From Mucilaginibacter gracilis (lineage in GTDB: Bacteria; Bacteroidota; Bacteroidia; Sphingobacteriales; Sphingobacteriaceae): a DNA stretch of 64,000 bases. Shown in pieces: positions 18,016 to 26,594 of this stretch; position 1 is the first letter of the stretch; each line of letters begins with the position of its first letter. Location of the stretch: the NCBI RefSeq assembly GCF_003633615.1, contig NZ_RBKU01000001.1, forward strand, positions 2,604,001 through 2,668,000, given 5' to 3'. Both the position numbers and the translations under genes were made by a program. Below the pieces are notes generated by a model, which was given only the letters and a program-made list of their open reading frames with translations, searched no databases and was not told the DNA's origin.

Positions 18016-18549
18016 TTAAAATGGCAGAAAAGCTAAAAACGCCGCCAAAGAGATGAGTTGGGCGAGCGAGGTACGTATTTTTTTGACGGCGTTATATAAA
18101 TGTGTTTCCACTGTACGAATGGATAAACCTGTATCCCGGGCAATCTGCCTGGCTGTAAAACCCTGTTGTTTTAAATCAAATATTTCGCGGCACTTAACAG
18201 GTAAAGATACGATGGAGAGATCAAAAGCCCTGCTCAATTCCTTAAAGCTGATCAGTTCATTGGTGCTATCAGCGGTAGTTGGAGGCGTTACTTGCTCAAA
18301 AGCCCGGAGCTGCACTTTGTCTGCACGTACGAGATTATATACCTGGTATTTCACAGCCTGTTGTAAATAAGCCTGATGGTTTTCTATGCTGGCTGGATTT
18401 GGGTTTTGCAACAGGGCGGTAAACACTTCCTGTACAATGTCCCTGGCAATTTCCCGATCCCGGACGATATTATAAGCAAAGAGGTAAAGTGCCGACCACT
18501 GTTCCCGGTAAAGTTTTTCAAAGGAAAAGGGAGGGTTGACTGTCTGCAC
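18016..18549 (-). CDS. ECF RNA polymerase sigma factor (unit 1)
   Basis: 177 residues of the sigma-70 ECF group typical of Bacteroidota TonB regulons. Region 2 contains LFAYNIVRDREIARDIVQEV; region 4 contains FDLKQQGFTARQIARDTGLS with the recognition helix IRTVETHLYNAVKKIR. The C-terminus has a hydrophobic tail (LAQLISLAAFLAFLPF), often seen in this group and possibly involved in FecR binding. It is the first gene of the unit sigma-FecR-receptor-lipoprotein. Confidence 0.93.
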   Translation of the reverse strand: MQTVNPPFSFEKLYREQWSALYLFAYNIVRDREIARDIVQEVFTALLQNPNPASIENHQAYLQQAVKYQVYNLVRADKVQLRAFEQVTPPTTADSTNELISFKELSRAFDLSIVSLPVKCREIFDLKQQGFTARQIARDTGLSIRTVETHLYNAVKKIRTSLAQLISLAAFLAFLPF

Positions 18550-18638
18550 TGCTTTTGTAGGTAATCAGGTTAAAATTAACAAACCAATGTAAACTCCATA
18601 TTAACAATGATTTTTACCCTGGACATGGACTCCCTGGT

Positions 18639-18995
18639 TTATTGAGCAAATTCAGAACGGTCAAATTCCTTTTTAAAGTAGATGACTTCCCATTTGTTCG
18701 TGATCGCATGGATATTGACCACCGACCAGCCCAGCTGGCTCATGTAGTTCAGGACATCAGTTTCTGTCGTCAGGCTGTTCACTTTTTTTAACTGCTGAAA
18801 TATCGTCGTGTCTTTCGGTGCAAACAGTTCCTTCCTATCCCCGAAAGAGATCTTCGCCGAGCTTTTTTTAAGGTAAAGAGTGTAATTATTATTGCCTACT
18901 AATACCTGGCAGTATTTATCAATTTTTGTTTGTGCCGATGCTACGGAAGCCATCACCAGTAGCAACATCAAAGTGGAAAAGAAGTATTTTTTCAT
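18639..18995 (-). CDS. Small secreted protein of unknown function
   Basis: 118 residues. An N-terminal signal peptide ends SVASAQ at about residue 22. The mature part is about 96 residues, mixed alpha/beta, with one Cys and two Lys-rich patches; FGDRKELFAPKDTTIFQQLKK precedes a helical segment TETDVLNYMSQLGW. It is not recognised; proteins of this size and style with an ETDVLNYMSQLGW-like helix are frequent in Sphingobacteriaceae. It lies 90 bp upstream of the sigma-factor gene, same strand, separate from the FecR cascade by context. Confidence 0.6.
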   Translation of the reverse strand: MKKYFFSTLMLLLVMASVASAQTKIDKYCQVLVGNNNYTLYLKKSSAKISFGDRKELFAPKDTTIFQQLKKVNSLTTETDVLNYMSQLGWSVVNIHAITNKWEVIYFKKEFDRSEFAQ

Positions 18996-19082
18996 GTTTG
19001 TTTTTTATTTAAAGTTATTTGAATTCCAGCTCAGAATTTGATACAGCCGGTTAAACTTTCGTTAAATCCATCCATTATTTTT

Positions 19083-19320
19083 TTAAAAGGAGTAACATAA
19101 CCAGGCCAATGCTGCCCAAAATACTGATCCGCCCAAGGCAGCCAGTAAGCCTGCCCGGATAAGGTGCGGGCAATATTCAGATTTCATTCTTTGATTATTC
19201 AGCGTATTTAAAAAAGGGATGTAGTAGATCCGGTCAAACCATCGTGCAAACAGTAAAACAATTAGGCCAATATCAATAAGATAATAATGGCGATGTAAGT
19301 CGTTGTCATAATTATAATGT
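19083..19320 (-). pseudogene. Possible remnant of a small membrane protein
   Basis: On the minus strand one frame runs, without stop but without a usable ATG at its start, through LIDIGLIVLLFARWFDRIYY and a second hydrophobic stretch GSVFWAALAWLCYSF before a stop near 19083. A start-codon-led frame (ATGACAACG...) nearby is out of register and stops after about 15 codons. The pattern is that of a short two-helix membrane protein broken by a frameshift, but it could be chance. Confidence 0.25.
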
Positions 19321-19324
19321 AATA

Positions 19325-19350
19325 ATAGGCAGGCTGTTCAGCCTGCCTAT
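19325..19350 (-). terminator. Hairpin terminator of second sigma/TonB-receptor unit
   Basis: ATAGGCAGGCTG (19325-19336) pairs perfectly with CAGCCTGCCTAT (19339-19350) across a 2-base loop. It lies 13 bp after the end of the lipoprotein gene on the minus strand. AT-rich sequence follows. Confidence 0.7.
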
Positions 19351-19362
19351 GTCTATAGATAG

Positions 19363-20112
19363 TTATAACATAACGTAGTCTACAGTTACTTCACCGGAAG
19401 TATCGTACAAATTAAAAATGTAATTGGCGCCGCCGTCCACCTGGGGCAGCAAAAAAAAATCCTGACCGGAAGAAGGCATGGTGATGAATTGGCCGGTAGC
19501 CTTGTCTTTCAGCTTACCAACAAAAACACTTGGTAACCCGTTAGCTTTATCACCGAAATAATAGGGCAGTAAAATGGCAGGACCAGATAGCTTGATCTTT
19601 TGAAAGTCACTAATCGTTTCGTTGAAATCTTCCAGCGTTCCAGTATTATAATCATAATAAAAAATGCACAGATCGTAAGCCGGGTAGGCTTTATAAAAGT
19701 CGCCCAGGTTATTCAGCAGTTGAACTGAAAGGGTATCGGCCTGCACGGGCTTACTGCTGATCCAGCCGGAAATACCCAGGTCTTTATTGTAGGCTACTTT
19801 ATAAGTTGACAATTCATTCTTTTTTAAATTTATAACCGTATCGGCGACAAGCTGATCGGTCCCTTTCACATAAACAGCCAGTTTCGCATTTGCGCTTGCT
19901 TCCACGGCAGTTCCCGGTTGCATTAGTGGCAGGTCACCGATCTTCTGTCCCTTGTACCGCACTTCCAGGGCCGGTGTGCCCGGCAAGGCAGCTACTTCCA
20001 CGAGCACTCTGCCGTAATAAGTTGTATTTGGCAATTCTTCCTTTTTAGCACAGGAAGCCAGCAATAAAAGACCGCCTGCAAAAAGCAGTAGTTTTGTTGT
20101 TATATTTTTCAT
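19363..20112 (-). CDS. DUF4397-like lipoprotein, partner of TonB receptor (unit 2)
   Basis: 249 residues from the chosen ATG at 20112, which gives MKNITTKLLLFAGG and lipobox LASC (Cys21). An in-frame ATG at 20136 would add 8 residues ahead of the leader and overlap the receptor stop. The mature part starts TTYYGRVLVEVAALPGTPALEVRY, matching the paralogue at 12864-13613. It lies 23 bp after the receptor stop. Probably a surface or periplasmic accessory of the receptor; the paralogue pair implies the whole unit was duplicated. Confidence 0.75.
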   Translation of the reverse strand: MKNITTKLLLFAGGLLLLASCAKKEELPNTTYYGRVLVEVAALPGTPALEVRYKGQKIGDLPLMQPGTAVEASANAKLAVYVKGTDQLVADTVINLKKNELSTYKVAYNKDLGISGWISSKPVQADTLSVQLLNNLGDFYKAYPAYDLCIFYYDYNTGTLEDFNETISDFQKIKLSGPAILLPYYFGDKANGLPSVFVGKLKDKATGQFITMPSSGQDFFLLPQVDGGANYIFNLYDTSGEVTVDYVML

Positions 20113-20135
20113 CTGTGTGTTTCTATAGCTAATCA

Positions 20136-23100
20136 TTAAAAATTATAGTTGATACTCAGGCCGTAGGTCCGTCCCGGATTGGCCTGGTAATCGATAAAGT
20201 CGCCTTTTTCGTAAAGCAGGGTTTTGGAATCGACACCGTTTCGTTTGGCATACACCCGGCTGGCCTTATTGAGCAAATTGCTGACATTGAATTTGACCTG
20301 TGCTTTATCTTTCAGCAAATTGACCGTGAACTGCCCGTCAAAAGATGGCAGCGGCGTTTCAAATAAGGATTCCTGGTACACGTCCGCCGCACGAAATACC
20401 CGGTTGGTAATATAGTTGTAGCTCAGACTGAGCGAAAAAGGTTTTGCATCATAATACAGACCGGCATTGTAAGTATAGTTACTGGCCCCGGCCTGCGGAC
20501 GATCCACTTCCGGCCCCGGATTATCGGTCACGATGATCTTGTTAGGCTGCGCCGGATCGGAGTTGCGGTAAACCACGGTCATCGGGGTCACTTTAGCGAA
20601 TAGGCGGGTGAAGTTACCGTACACGGTGAGGTTACGGAGTACCGGCAGATCCGTAAAAGCGAATGATTTCCGGGCTTCTACTTCGATCCCCTTGTTTTTT
20701 GCCGATTGGTCGTTACGGAGTTCGTATTGACGGTTGCCCGGTGAATAGATCTCCATCGGGTATTTCAGCTTTTTATAGAACAGCGAAAAGGACAGGATCT
20801 CGCCCGCGTTCGGGTACCATTCGTAGCGGAAATCAAAATTGTCGATCTTGGTGGAACGGATCGGTGTATTGCTCTGGTAGGTGCCGCCCAGTTCGAAATC
20901 GTACTCCCGGAAGTAGGCCAGCTCCCGCAGGTCCGGACGGATGATACTTTTCGCGTACGATAATCGCAGGTTCATTTTCGGGGTCAGGCTATAGGTCAGC
21001 GCTGCGGACGGAAAGAGGTTGAATTTAGGCTCTAAACCGTACACATCACTGTAATCCGTCACATCTTTATTCTTGTCGATCTGGTTTTTTACAAAGGTTT
21101 CCAGCAGGGTATTCACGCGGTTGAGGTCATAATATTCGCCGCGCAGGCCGCCGATAAGGCGCAGCTTGCTGCCGATCTTGCTGTCCAGCATCACATAGCC
21201 TGCGTGCAAAGTCGCCTTGTTATGATACTGGTCGCTGAAGTCGCTAATGGTAATAGTCCCAGCAGGATGTGTTAGCGGGTCAAAAGTCTCGCTGATCGGT
21301 TGCGGGTCGCTGCTGCCGAAGAACTGGGATGAGGTATTAGCTACCCAAAACAAACGGTCTTTCTGCCAGCCTGCGTAGCCGGTTTTGAAACTGTTGCTAA
21401 CCGAAGTTTTAGCAACACTGAATTTTAGCGGCACGGTCAGATCCAGGTTCCAGCCCAGGTTCTTTTCGTAGGAACGGCTCCAGTTACGCAATACCCCTGC
21501 GGACAACAGGTTGCTTTCCGGGTTCATGATGCTGAAATCCGATGCGGTGTTGTTCGGATTGTCACTCGCGGTACCCATATACCGGGCATCCAGCTGGTGA
21601 TTATCCGGTTTCTGGCGGTCCAGCGTGGTATAGCTCAGCAGCCAGTTCAGTTTAACGCCTTTGCTGCCAAAACCTTTTTCACCTTTCAGCTGGTTTTGCA
21701 GCATGCTGGTCTGCGTCGTGAGGTCGTAATAACCAACAGCCTGCCCATAGTCGTTTTTATCGCCCGTACCGAATACCAGTTGCTGGTCGAGTGTACGCAG
21801 GTAAACACTTTGCAGGCCCAGTTTAAATTGCTTTCCGGTATAGCCGATACCCGCTATCCCACCGAGGTTTGTCGTAAAACCATAGCGGTTGCCGGTAAAA
21901 CCATACAATTCTTCCTGCGCGTCGCTTCCCCCATAGCCGTTCCGGCCCATGATCACGTCCGAATTTTGCCAGGTATTGCGGTAACTGGCTGAGGCGATGA
22001 TGCCAATCTGGTCGTTGTTTTTCAGGTTGATCACCCGCCCGAAAGCGGCCTGGAAATTGGGCGATACCGGGGGGCTGTAATTATACAATTTCCAGTTATT
22101 GTTAAACAATTTGGCATCTGAGCCTTTGGCCGCATAATCCGCGCGGATATTATCCACGTTCTTCCAGTCTGTGCGGCCCAGTAAAGTGCGATCAGATGAC
22201 GCAGAGCCGAAGTAGTTTCGGGTGCTGATATTGAGGCCACGGAAATTCCTTCCGGTGGTTTTGTCATTATAATTCTCGCCGAAAGTGATATTGAAATAGT
22301 TTTCGGTCGGGATATTCTTCGTATTCACTTCCACCAGTCCGCCTCCGAACTCGGCACTTTTGTCCGGGTTAATGGTCTTATAGATGGTAATGTTATCCAC
22401 CATACCAGCCGGGATAATATCAAAAGAAAACTGCTTGCGGTTCATTTCCGTGCTCGGCATCACCTGCCCGTTCATCATAGTGCTGTTGTAGCGTTCGCCC
22501 AGGCCGCGTACCACAACGAATTTATTTTCCAGTACGTTGACACCGCTGATACGTTTAAGGCTTTCGCCGATGTTCTTATCCGGCGTACGGGCGATCTGCT
22601 CAGCGCTGATGCCATCGGTCATGGCGGTGTTGCTCTTTTGTTTGGCGTACAGGCCTTCTAAAGATGATCTTTTATAGTCACCGGTAACCGTTACCGTAGC
22701 CAGTTGATTGGATGCCAGTGTCATGGCGATATCCAATAGCGTGCTTTTGCCTTCGCTAACTGTCACGCCGGTAATACGTTTCGTTTGATAGGAAACAAAG
22801 CTGACTTCAAGCGTGTAGGTTCCCGGCGCTAACTTGAGCAGGTAAGTCCCGTCCACATTGGACTGGATACCTGCCCCTGTTTCGACTACCTTAATAGTAG
22901 CACCGGGTAATGGCTCGCCCTTTTCGTCCAGTACCTTGCCTGTGATCATACCCGGAGCAGGCGGCGGGGGCAATTCCCTGATCGCGATCAGGCTGCCCAG
23001 TTGGGTAAAATCCAGCCTTTGGTTTTTTGCCAGTTCTTTTAAAAGATCGGCCAGGACTTGTTTGTCCGTTTTAATAGTCAGCAGCTTTCTGCCGACGGCG

Positions 23101-23327
23101 CCGGAATAAGAAAACGTAAATTCGGTTTGATGCTCTATCTGCTTAAAAACATCAGAAGCTTTCGAAGATCTGGTTGTCAGCGTGACGCTGGTTTGCAAAC
23201 TTTGCGAATGTACTTCAGCTGCCATTAAAATACCCGTCATGGTCAGGCTAACGATGGTTACCATCAAGGTAAATCTGGTCATAGCAAACAGGAGTTGGGT
23301 TACATTTATTTTTGTATAATTGTTCAT
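20136..23327 (-). CDS. TonB-dependent receptor with STN domain (unit 2)
   Basis: 1063 residues. Order: signal peptide (to about 41), STN domain (SSKASDVFKQIEHQTEFTFSYS), carboxypeptidase-regulatory-like domain (ITGKVLDEKGEPLPGATIKV), plug (GISAEQIARTPDKNIGESLK, VVVRGLGERYNSTMMNG), then the beta-barrel ending GLSINYNF with a terminal Phe. It shares the plug segment IIPAxMVxNITxxKTI with the receptor at 13629-16829. The STN domain links it to FecR at 23490-24449. The ligand cannot be deduced. Confidence 0.92.
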   Translation of the reverse strand: MNNYTKINVTQLLFAMTRFTLMVTIVSLTMTGILMAAEVHSQSLQTSVTLTTRSSKASDVFKQIEHQTEFTFSYSGAVGRKLLTIKTDKQVLADLLKELAKNQRLDFTQLGSLIAIRELPPPPAPGMITGKVLDEKGEPLPGATIKVVETGAGIQSNVDGTYLLKLAPGTYTLEVSFVSYQTKRITGVTVSEGKSTLLDIAMTLASNQLATVTVTGDYKRSSLEGLYAKQKSNTAMTDGISAEQIARTPDKNIGESLKRISGVNVLENKFVVVRGLGERYNSTMMNGQVMPSTEMNRKQFSFDIIPAGMVDNITIYKTINPDKSAEFGGGLVEVNTKNIPTENYFNITFGENYNDKTTGRNFRGLNISTRNYFGSASSDRTLLGRTDWKNVDNIRADYAAKGSDAKLFNNNWKLYNYSPPVSPNFQAAFGRVINLKNNDQIGIIASASYRNTWQNSDVIMGRNGYGGSDAQEELYGFTGNRYGFTTNLGGIAGIGYTGKQFKLGLQSVYLRTLDQQLVFGTGDKNDYGQAVGYYDLTTQTSMLQNQLKGEKGFGSKGVKLNWLLSYTTLDRQKPDNHQLDARYMGTASDNPNNTASDFSIMNPESNLLSAGVLRNWSRSYEKNLGWNLDLTVPLKFSVAKTSVSNSFKTGYAGWQKDRLFWVANTSSQFFGSSDPQPISETFDPLTHPAGTITISDFSDQYHNKATLHAGYVMLDSKIGSKLRLIGGLRGEYYDLNRVNTLLETFVKNQIDKNKDVTDYSDVYGLEPKFNLFPSAALTYSLTPKMNLRLSYAKSIIRPDLRELAYFREYDFELGGTYQSNTPIRSTKIDNFDFRYEWYPNAGEILSFSLFYKKLKYPMEIYSPGNRQYELRNDQSAKNKGIEVEARKSFAFTDLPVLRNLTVYGNFTRLFAKVTPMTVVYRNSDPAQPNKIIVTDNPGPEVDRPQAGASNYTYNAGLYYDAKPFSLSLSYNYITNRVFRAADVYQESLFETPLPSFDGQFTVNLLKDKAQVKFNVSNLLNKASRVYAKRNGVDSKTLLYEKGDFIDYQANPGRTYGLSINYNF

Positions 23328-23489
23328 AGTTTTATTAAGTGATTTGTTGTCCCGAAAAAATGACGGATCAGGAAGCTATACCGAGCGGGAGTGTTCCACC
23401 ACTTTCGCTCCTTCTTTTTTGTCCGCCTGTTAAAAATGGCTTTGGTCTTTACATAAATACTCCTTCTTTTAGGGTGAATGGTTGATTAA

Positions 23490-24449
23490 TTACCAGATGG
23501 TAACCCGGGCCTTGCTGATTTTGTAATGGAAATCCCCGGAGATACTCAGCGCGCTCATGACGACCGCGAGGCTTTGATTCTTAACCTTGAGCGAAAGTTC
23601 GCTTCTTTTTAAAGCCTGGTTTTTAAAGACGAAGGAAACTTTGTAAAAACGTTCCAGCTTGCGGGTGATGCTTTCCAGTTGCTCGTTGTCGAATACCAGC
23701 ACGCCCTGCTGCCAGGCGGTTACGGCCCGGCCATCTATTTTAAACAGGTCGGTTTTGCCGCTAAGCCGGTGATAGGCCAAGGCATCGCCCGCTATCAGGT
23801 AAGCGGTTTTTATATTTTTTTGCATGACGCCAACCTTGCCTGAAACAACTGCCACAGAAAGGTCCACGTCATCGGGATAATCCTGAATGTTAAAAGAAGT
23901 ACCCAACACCTGAACATTAATTTTATCGGTATGCACAATGAAAGGCCTGGTCGGCTCATGGTTAACCTCAAAGAAGGCTTCACCGCTCAGGGTCACCTCT
24001 CTTTTGTCAGCCGCGAAACTGACGGGGTACTTTAACCGACTGCGGTTATTTAGGGTGATCCGGGTACCATCAGCCAGGGTAATGGTTTTCATCTGCCCGG
24101 TACCGGTACTTTGCTGTTCGTAAGCAGTTTGCGTCGTCGCCTGCCTGTTATGGTAAATATAGAAGCCGGCCGTAATGCTCAGCAATGCCAAAATACTGGC
24201 TGCCACACTTCTTAGCCAAAGCGGCAAACTGACAATTTTGGTTTGGTTGATTTCCTCCGGCTGGAATTTGGCGCGGAACTCCCGGCGGGAACGGTCAGCC
24301 GCCAGATCCAGGCGGCTTTGTTCCGGTTCATCCTCAGCCGCATCGAGTTGTTCAAGCCAGCGGGCGATCAATTCTTTTTCCTTTTCAGTTACCGTTCCCT
24401 GGCGGTATTTCTGAAAAAGTTCATCTAAGTATTTTCTTTCTTCCTGCAT
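23490..24449 (-). CDS. FecR-family anti-sigma factor (unit 2)
   Basis: 319 residues, the same length as the paralogue in unit 1. Cytoplasmic anti-sigma region (1-80), one membrane helix (LRSVAASILALLSITAGFYI), FecR domain (MKTITLADGTRITLNNRSRL, GEAFFEVNHEPTRPFIVHT, VLGTSFNIQDYPDDV) and a C-terminal DUF4974-like domain. It sits between its sigma factor (62 bp upstream) and its receptor (162 bp downstream). The sequence differs enough from unit 1 that cross-talk is probably limited. Confidence 0.92.
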   Translation of the reverse strand: MQEERKYLDELFQKYRQGTVTEKEKELIARWLEQLDAAEDEPEQSRLDLAADRSRREFRAKFQPEEINQTKIVSLPLWLRSVAASILALLSITAGFYIYHNRQATTQTAYEQQSTGTGQMKTITLADGTRITLNNRSRLKYPVSFAADKREVTLSGEAFFEVNHEPTRPFIVHTDKINVQVLGTSFNIQDYPDDVDLSVAVVSGKVGVMQKNIKTAYLIAGDALAYHRLSGKTDLFKIDGRAVTAWQQGVLVFDNEQLESITRKLERFYKVSFVFKNQALKRSELSLKVKNQSLAVVMSALSISGDFHYKISKARVTIW

Positions 24450-24511
24450 ACTAAAGGTAATAAGCAGGGATCAGCTGTTTGACCCAGAAATTTAACGTTA
24501 ATTATGTATTA

Positions 24512-25138
24512 CTAAATTGTTAACCAGAGCAGGGCGAGCAGTTGAATGGCGGACAGCGAATGTTCGCCGGTCGCTTGTCTGATGCGGTTCATGGCATTAT
24601 TGAGCTGGTTGCGGACGGTTTTGGGTGAAATCGCAAGCTGTTCGGCGATCTCGGCGACGGTATAATGATTATCCTTGTTCAGGATAAAGATCTCCCGCAT
24701 TTTATCGGGCATTTCACTGACTGTGCGGCCTATGATTTCCAGGATGATCCCGTATTGTGCTTCGATTTCCTTGATCGTTTCGGCATCTTGCCGGGTGGCG
24801 GACTCCTCCTGATGCTGTAAAAAATCAGCGAAATCCTGATAGTGCTTTGCGCGAAACACTTTAGTGCGGAAATAGCCTGAAAGTTTGAACCACAACCGGT
24901 TTTTCAAGTAATTTTCCAATGGGTTGGTAATATGGAAACCTTCCCGTTTGACCCAAAGTTCGGCAAACATATCCTGCAGCAGATCATAAGCTTCTGCCTC
25001 ATCGCCAGTTTTACGGATGGCCAGGGCAAGCAGCCCGGTATAGTGCCGACGGTGCATCTCCTCAAAAGCGGCATAAGTGCCGTTTCTGATCGCTGCCAGT
25101 AATTCCTGTTCGCCTATTTGTTGTAACATGCCGGACAA
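24512..25138 (-). CDS. ECF RNA polymerase sigma factor (unit 2)
   Basis: 208 residues. Region 2 has EAEAYDLLQDMFAELWVKRE; region 4 has FILNKDNHYTVAEIAEQLAI followed by the recognition helix SPKTVRNQLNNAMNRIRQ; a hydrophobic tail IQLLALLWLTI ends the protein, as in unit 1. It is the first gene of the second cascade. The 96 bp between it and the divergent lipoprotein gene must hold both promoters. Confidence 0.92.
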   Translation of the reverse strand: MSGMLQQIGEQELLAAIRNGTYAAFEEMHRRHYTGLLALAIRKTGDEAEAYDLLQDMFAELWVKREGFHITNPLENYLKNRLWFKLSGYFRTKVFRAKHYQDFADFLQHQEESATRQDAETIKEIEAQYGIILEIIGRTVSEMPDKMREIFILNKDNHYTVAEIAEQLAISPKTVRNQLNNAMNRIRQATGEHSLSAIQLLALLWLTI

Positions 25139-25234
25139 AGATAGTCGCTCCGTGTTAAATTAAATTAAACTAATCGTCCGCTGTTACACTCCGGCCGCCT
25201 CCTGCGTAATAGCTGTAAACCAATTATATACACT

Positions 25235-25642
25235 ATGAAATACTTTGCTATGCTAACCGGTGCGTTTCTCTTATGTGCCGCTTCCGCCTGTAAGAAAAGC
25301 GCGTCCGTTAACCCTGTGTCTGACGATATCACCGGAAGCTGGCGCTGGGTCCGGTCGCAGGGCGGTATCGCCGGGAACACCTTGACGCCGGCCACTGTGG
25401 GATATAACCAAACGCAGATTTACGGCGCAGACAGCACCTTAAAAATGTATAAAAACGACACCCTTAAAATGCAGGGAAGGTTTTACATCCAGCGAAATGT
25501 TCAATACCGCGGAGAGATAGTTGATCTGTTAAAGATCGCTGATCAGCCAGGTCGCTCGCTTGTTATTAGGAATGATACGCTGTACACCTACGATGTCATG
25601 ATTGACGATGGCTACGGATCGGTCTACGCACGTATCAGGTAA
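25235..25642 (+). CDS. Lipocalin-like lipoprotein
   Basis: 135 residues. Lipoprotein signal with lipobox SAC (Cys19). The mature part begins with a DDITGSWRWVRSQGGIAG segment followed by about seven short beta strands and ends in DGYGSVYARIR. The GSW motif and length are those of small Bacteroidota lipocalin-like proteins, which bind unknown hydrophobic ligands. It is divergent from sigma factor unit 2. Confidence 0.65.
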   Translation: MKYFAMLTGAFLLCAASACKKSASVNPVSDDITGSWRWVRSQGGIAGNTLTPATVGYNQTQIYGADSTLKMYKNDTLKMQGRFYIQRNVQYRGEIVDLLKIADQPGRSLVIRNDTLYTYDVMIDDGYGSVYARIR

Positions 25643-26056
25643 TAGGTCTAAGTGCACTGGGATTTATTTCTTTTCATTTGCGGTCATCCCGCTTTACAAA
25701 ATATACGCTGCTATAGGGCTATAAGCTGGATGATTTCCTGTCCTGCCTCACGTTCAATGAATTATTGGATAGGTGCAATACGGCCGACAGGGAATAAATC
25801 AGGTGGCAGTGCTACCTTGTTCCATGCAGTAACATTATCAAAATTTAGCTGCTTTTCTGCGGAAGGGCAGGTTCACCTGCGCTCTTCGCGCCGGTGGCGC
25901 AAGCCGCTCCGGCTCACCAGCCCTGTCCGCCGACGCAACAGCCGTGGTTTTGGTTGCGCTGCGCCAGCGCAGGCGGCTGAAGCCGTCCCTGCGCTGACCA
26001 AAACCACGGCAGTTGCTGTTTGATACGGTGCTCGCTGTTCTTGTTGTTTTTGTCTG
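25643..26056. other. 413-bp intergenic region
   Basis: No convincing gene. A 124-codon plus-strand frame here overlaps the palindrome and has an unlikely composition. The main content is the GC-rich inverted repeat at 25935-26016. Confidence 0.5.
25935..26016. repeat. 82-bp multi-arm GC-rich inverted repeat
   Basis: GCCGTGGTTTTGGT (25941-25954) pairs perfectly with ACCAAAACCACGGC (25997-26010). Outer GCAAC (25935-25939) pairs with GTTGC (26012-26016). Inside, CAGCGCAGG (25965-25973) pairs with CCTGCGCTG (25988-25996) and CGGCT (25974-25978) with AGCCG (25981-25985); GCGCTG (25956-25961) can alternatively pair with CAGCGC (25965-25970). A branched RNA or cruciform DNA is possible. It is about 40 bp downstream of the zinc-ribbon gene's stop and may end its transcript, though no T-run is obvious. 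Confidence 0.7.
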
Positions 26057-26479
26057 CTAAAATGTTTCTTCCGGCCGCTCCAGGATATAGGCCATTTCTC
26101 CCCGGATGTAGTAACCATAGTCAAAACAGAAGCGATAGGTCCCGCCATCGGATGCCAGGTACTCACTGGTAAAGAATTTGAGGTTAAAGCCGCGGCCGAT
26201 GAGGTCACGGACTTCGATCTGGTCGCCAAAGAATTCGTTATAGTGATAAAGGATGCTGCGGTTGTTTAGCAGGATCTCGTAGACGTGGCGGGTACTGTCA
26301 GTTTCCTTGTCGAAAAGCTGGGGCAGCTTGCCGGCGGGCGCGGGTTCTTTTCTTCTGCGGTTATTATAGGCCGTACGGCAGATGTCGTTGCAGAACTTCC
26401 TGTCCTCGCGGCCAGGGCCAAGGTGCTCACCACATTCGAGGCAGGTTTTAAGGTTCGGTTCGCTGTTGGTTTCGGGCAT
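26057..26479 (-). CDS. Zinc-ribbon protein of unknown function
   Basis: 140 residues. The first ~40 contain four cysteines arranged CLEC (13, 16) and CNDIC (30, 34), followed by RTAYNNRRRKEP, a zinc-ribbon/treble-clef start widespread in Bacteroidota. The rest is a compact alpha/beta domain ending in a Phe-rich segment (FCFDYGYYIRGEMAYILERPE). Related proteins are common as chromosomal and mobile-element genes but their function is not known to me. It is transcribed towards the GC-rich inverted repeat and away from the DUF3276-RadC gene. Confidence 0.65.
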   Translation of the reverse strand: MPETNSEPNLKTCLECGEHLGPGREDRKFCNDICRTAYNNRRRKEPAPAGKLPQLFDKETDSTRHVYEILLNNRSILYHYNEFFGDQIEVRDLIGRGFNLKFFTSEYLASDGGTYRFCFDYGYYIRGEMAYILERPEETF

Positions 26480-26594
26480 CGGCTGATCTGTTCGGCTAAG
26501 GATTGAAACGTTTATAAACGATTAAATAACAGGGTTTTCTAATTTTTGATTGCAGGGAGTGGCAATTTTGTAGGGTACACCAACAATACATACC

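Noticed and set aside
25652..26023. 123-codon plus-strand ORF downstream of the lipocalin-like gene
   Set aside because: Runs through the palindrome, has no start signal or recognisable protein features; better explained by non-coding structure.
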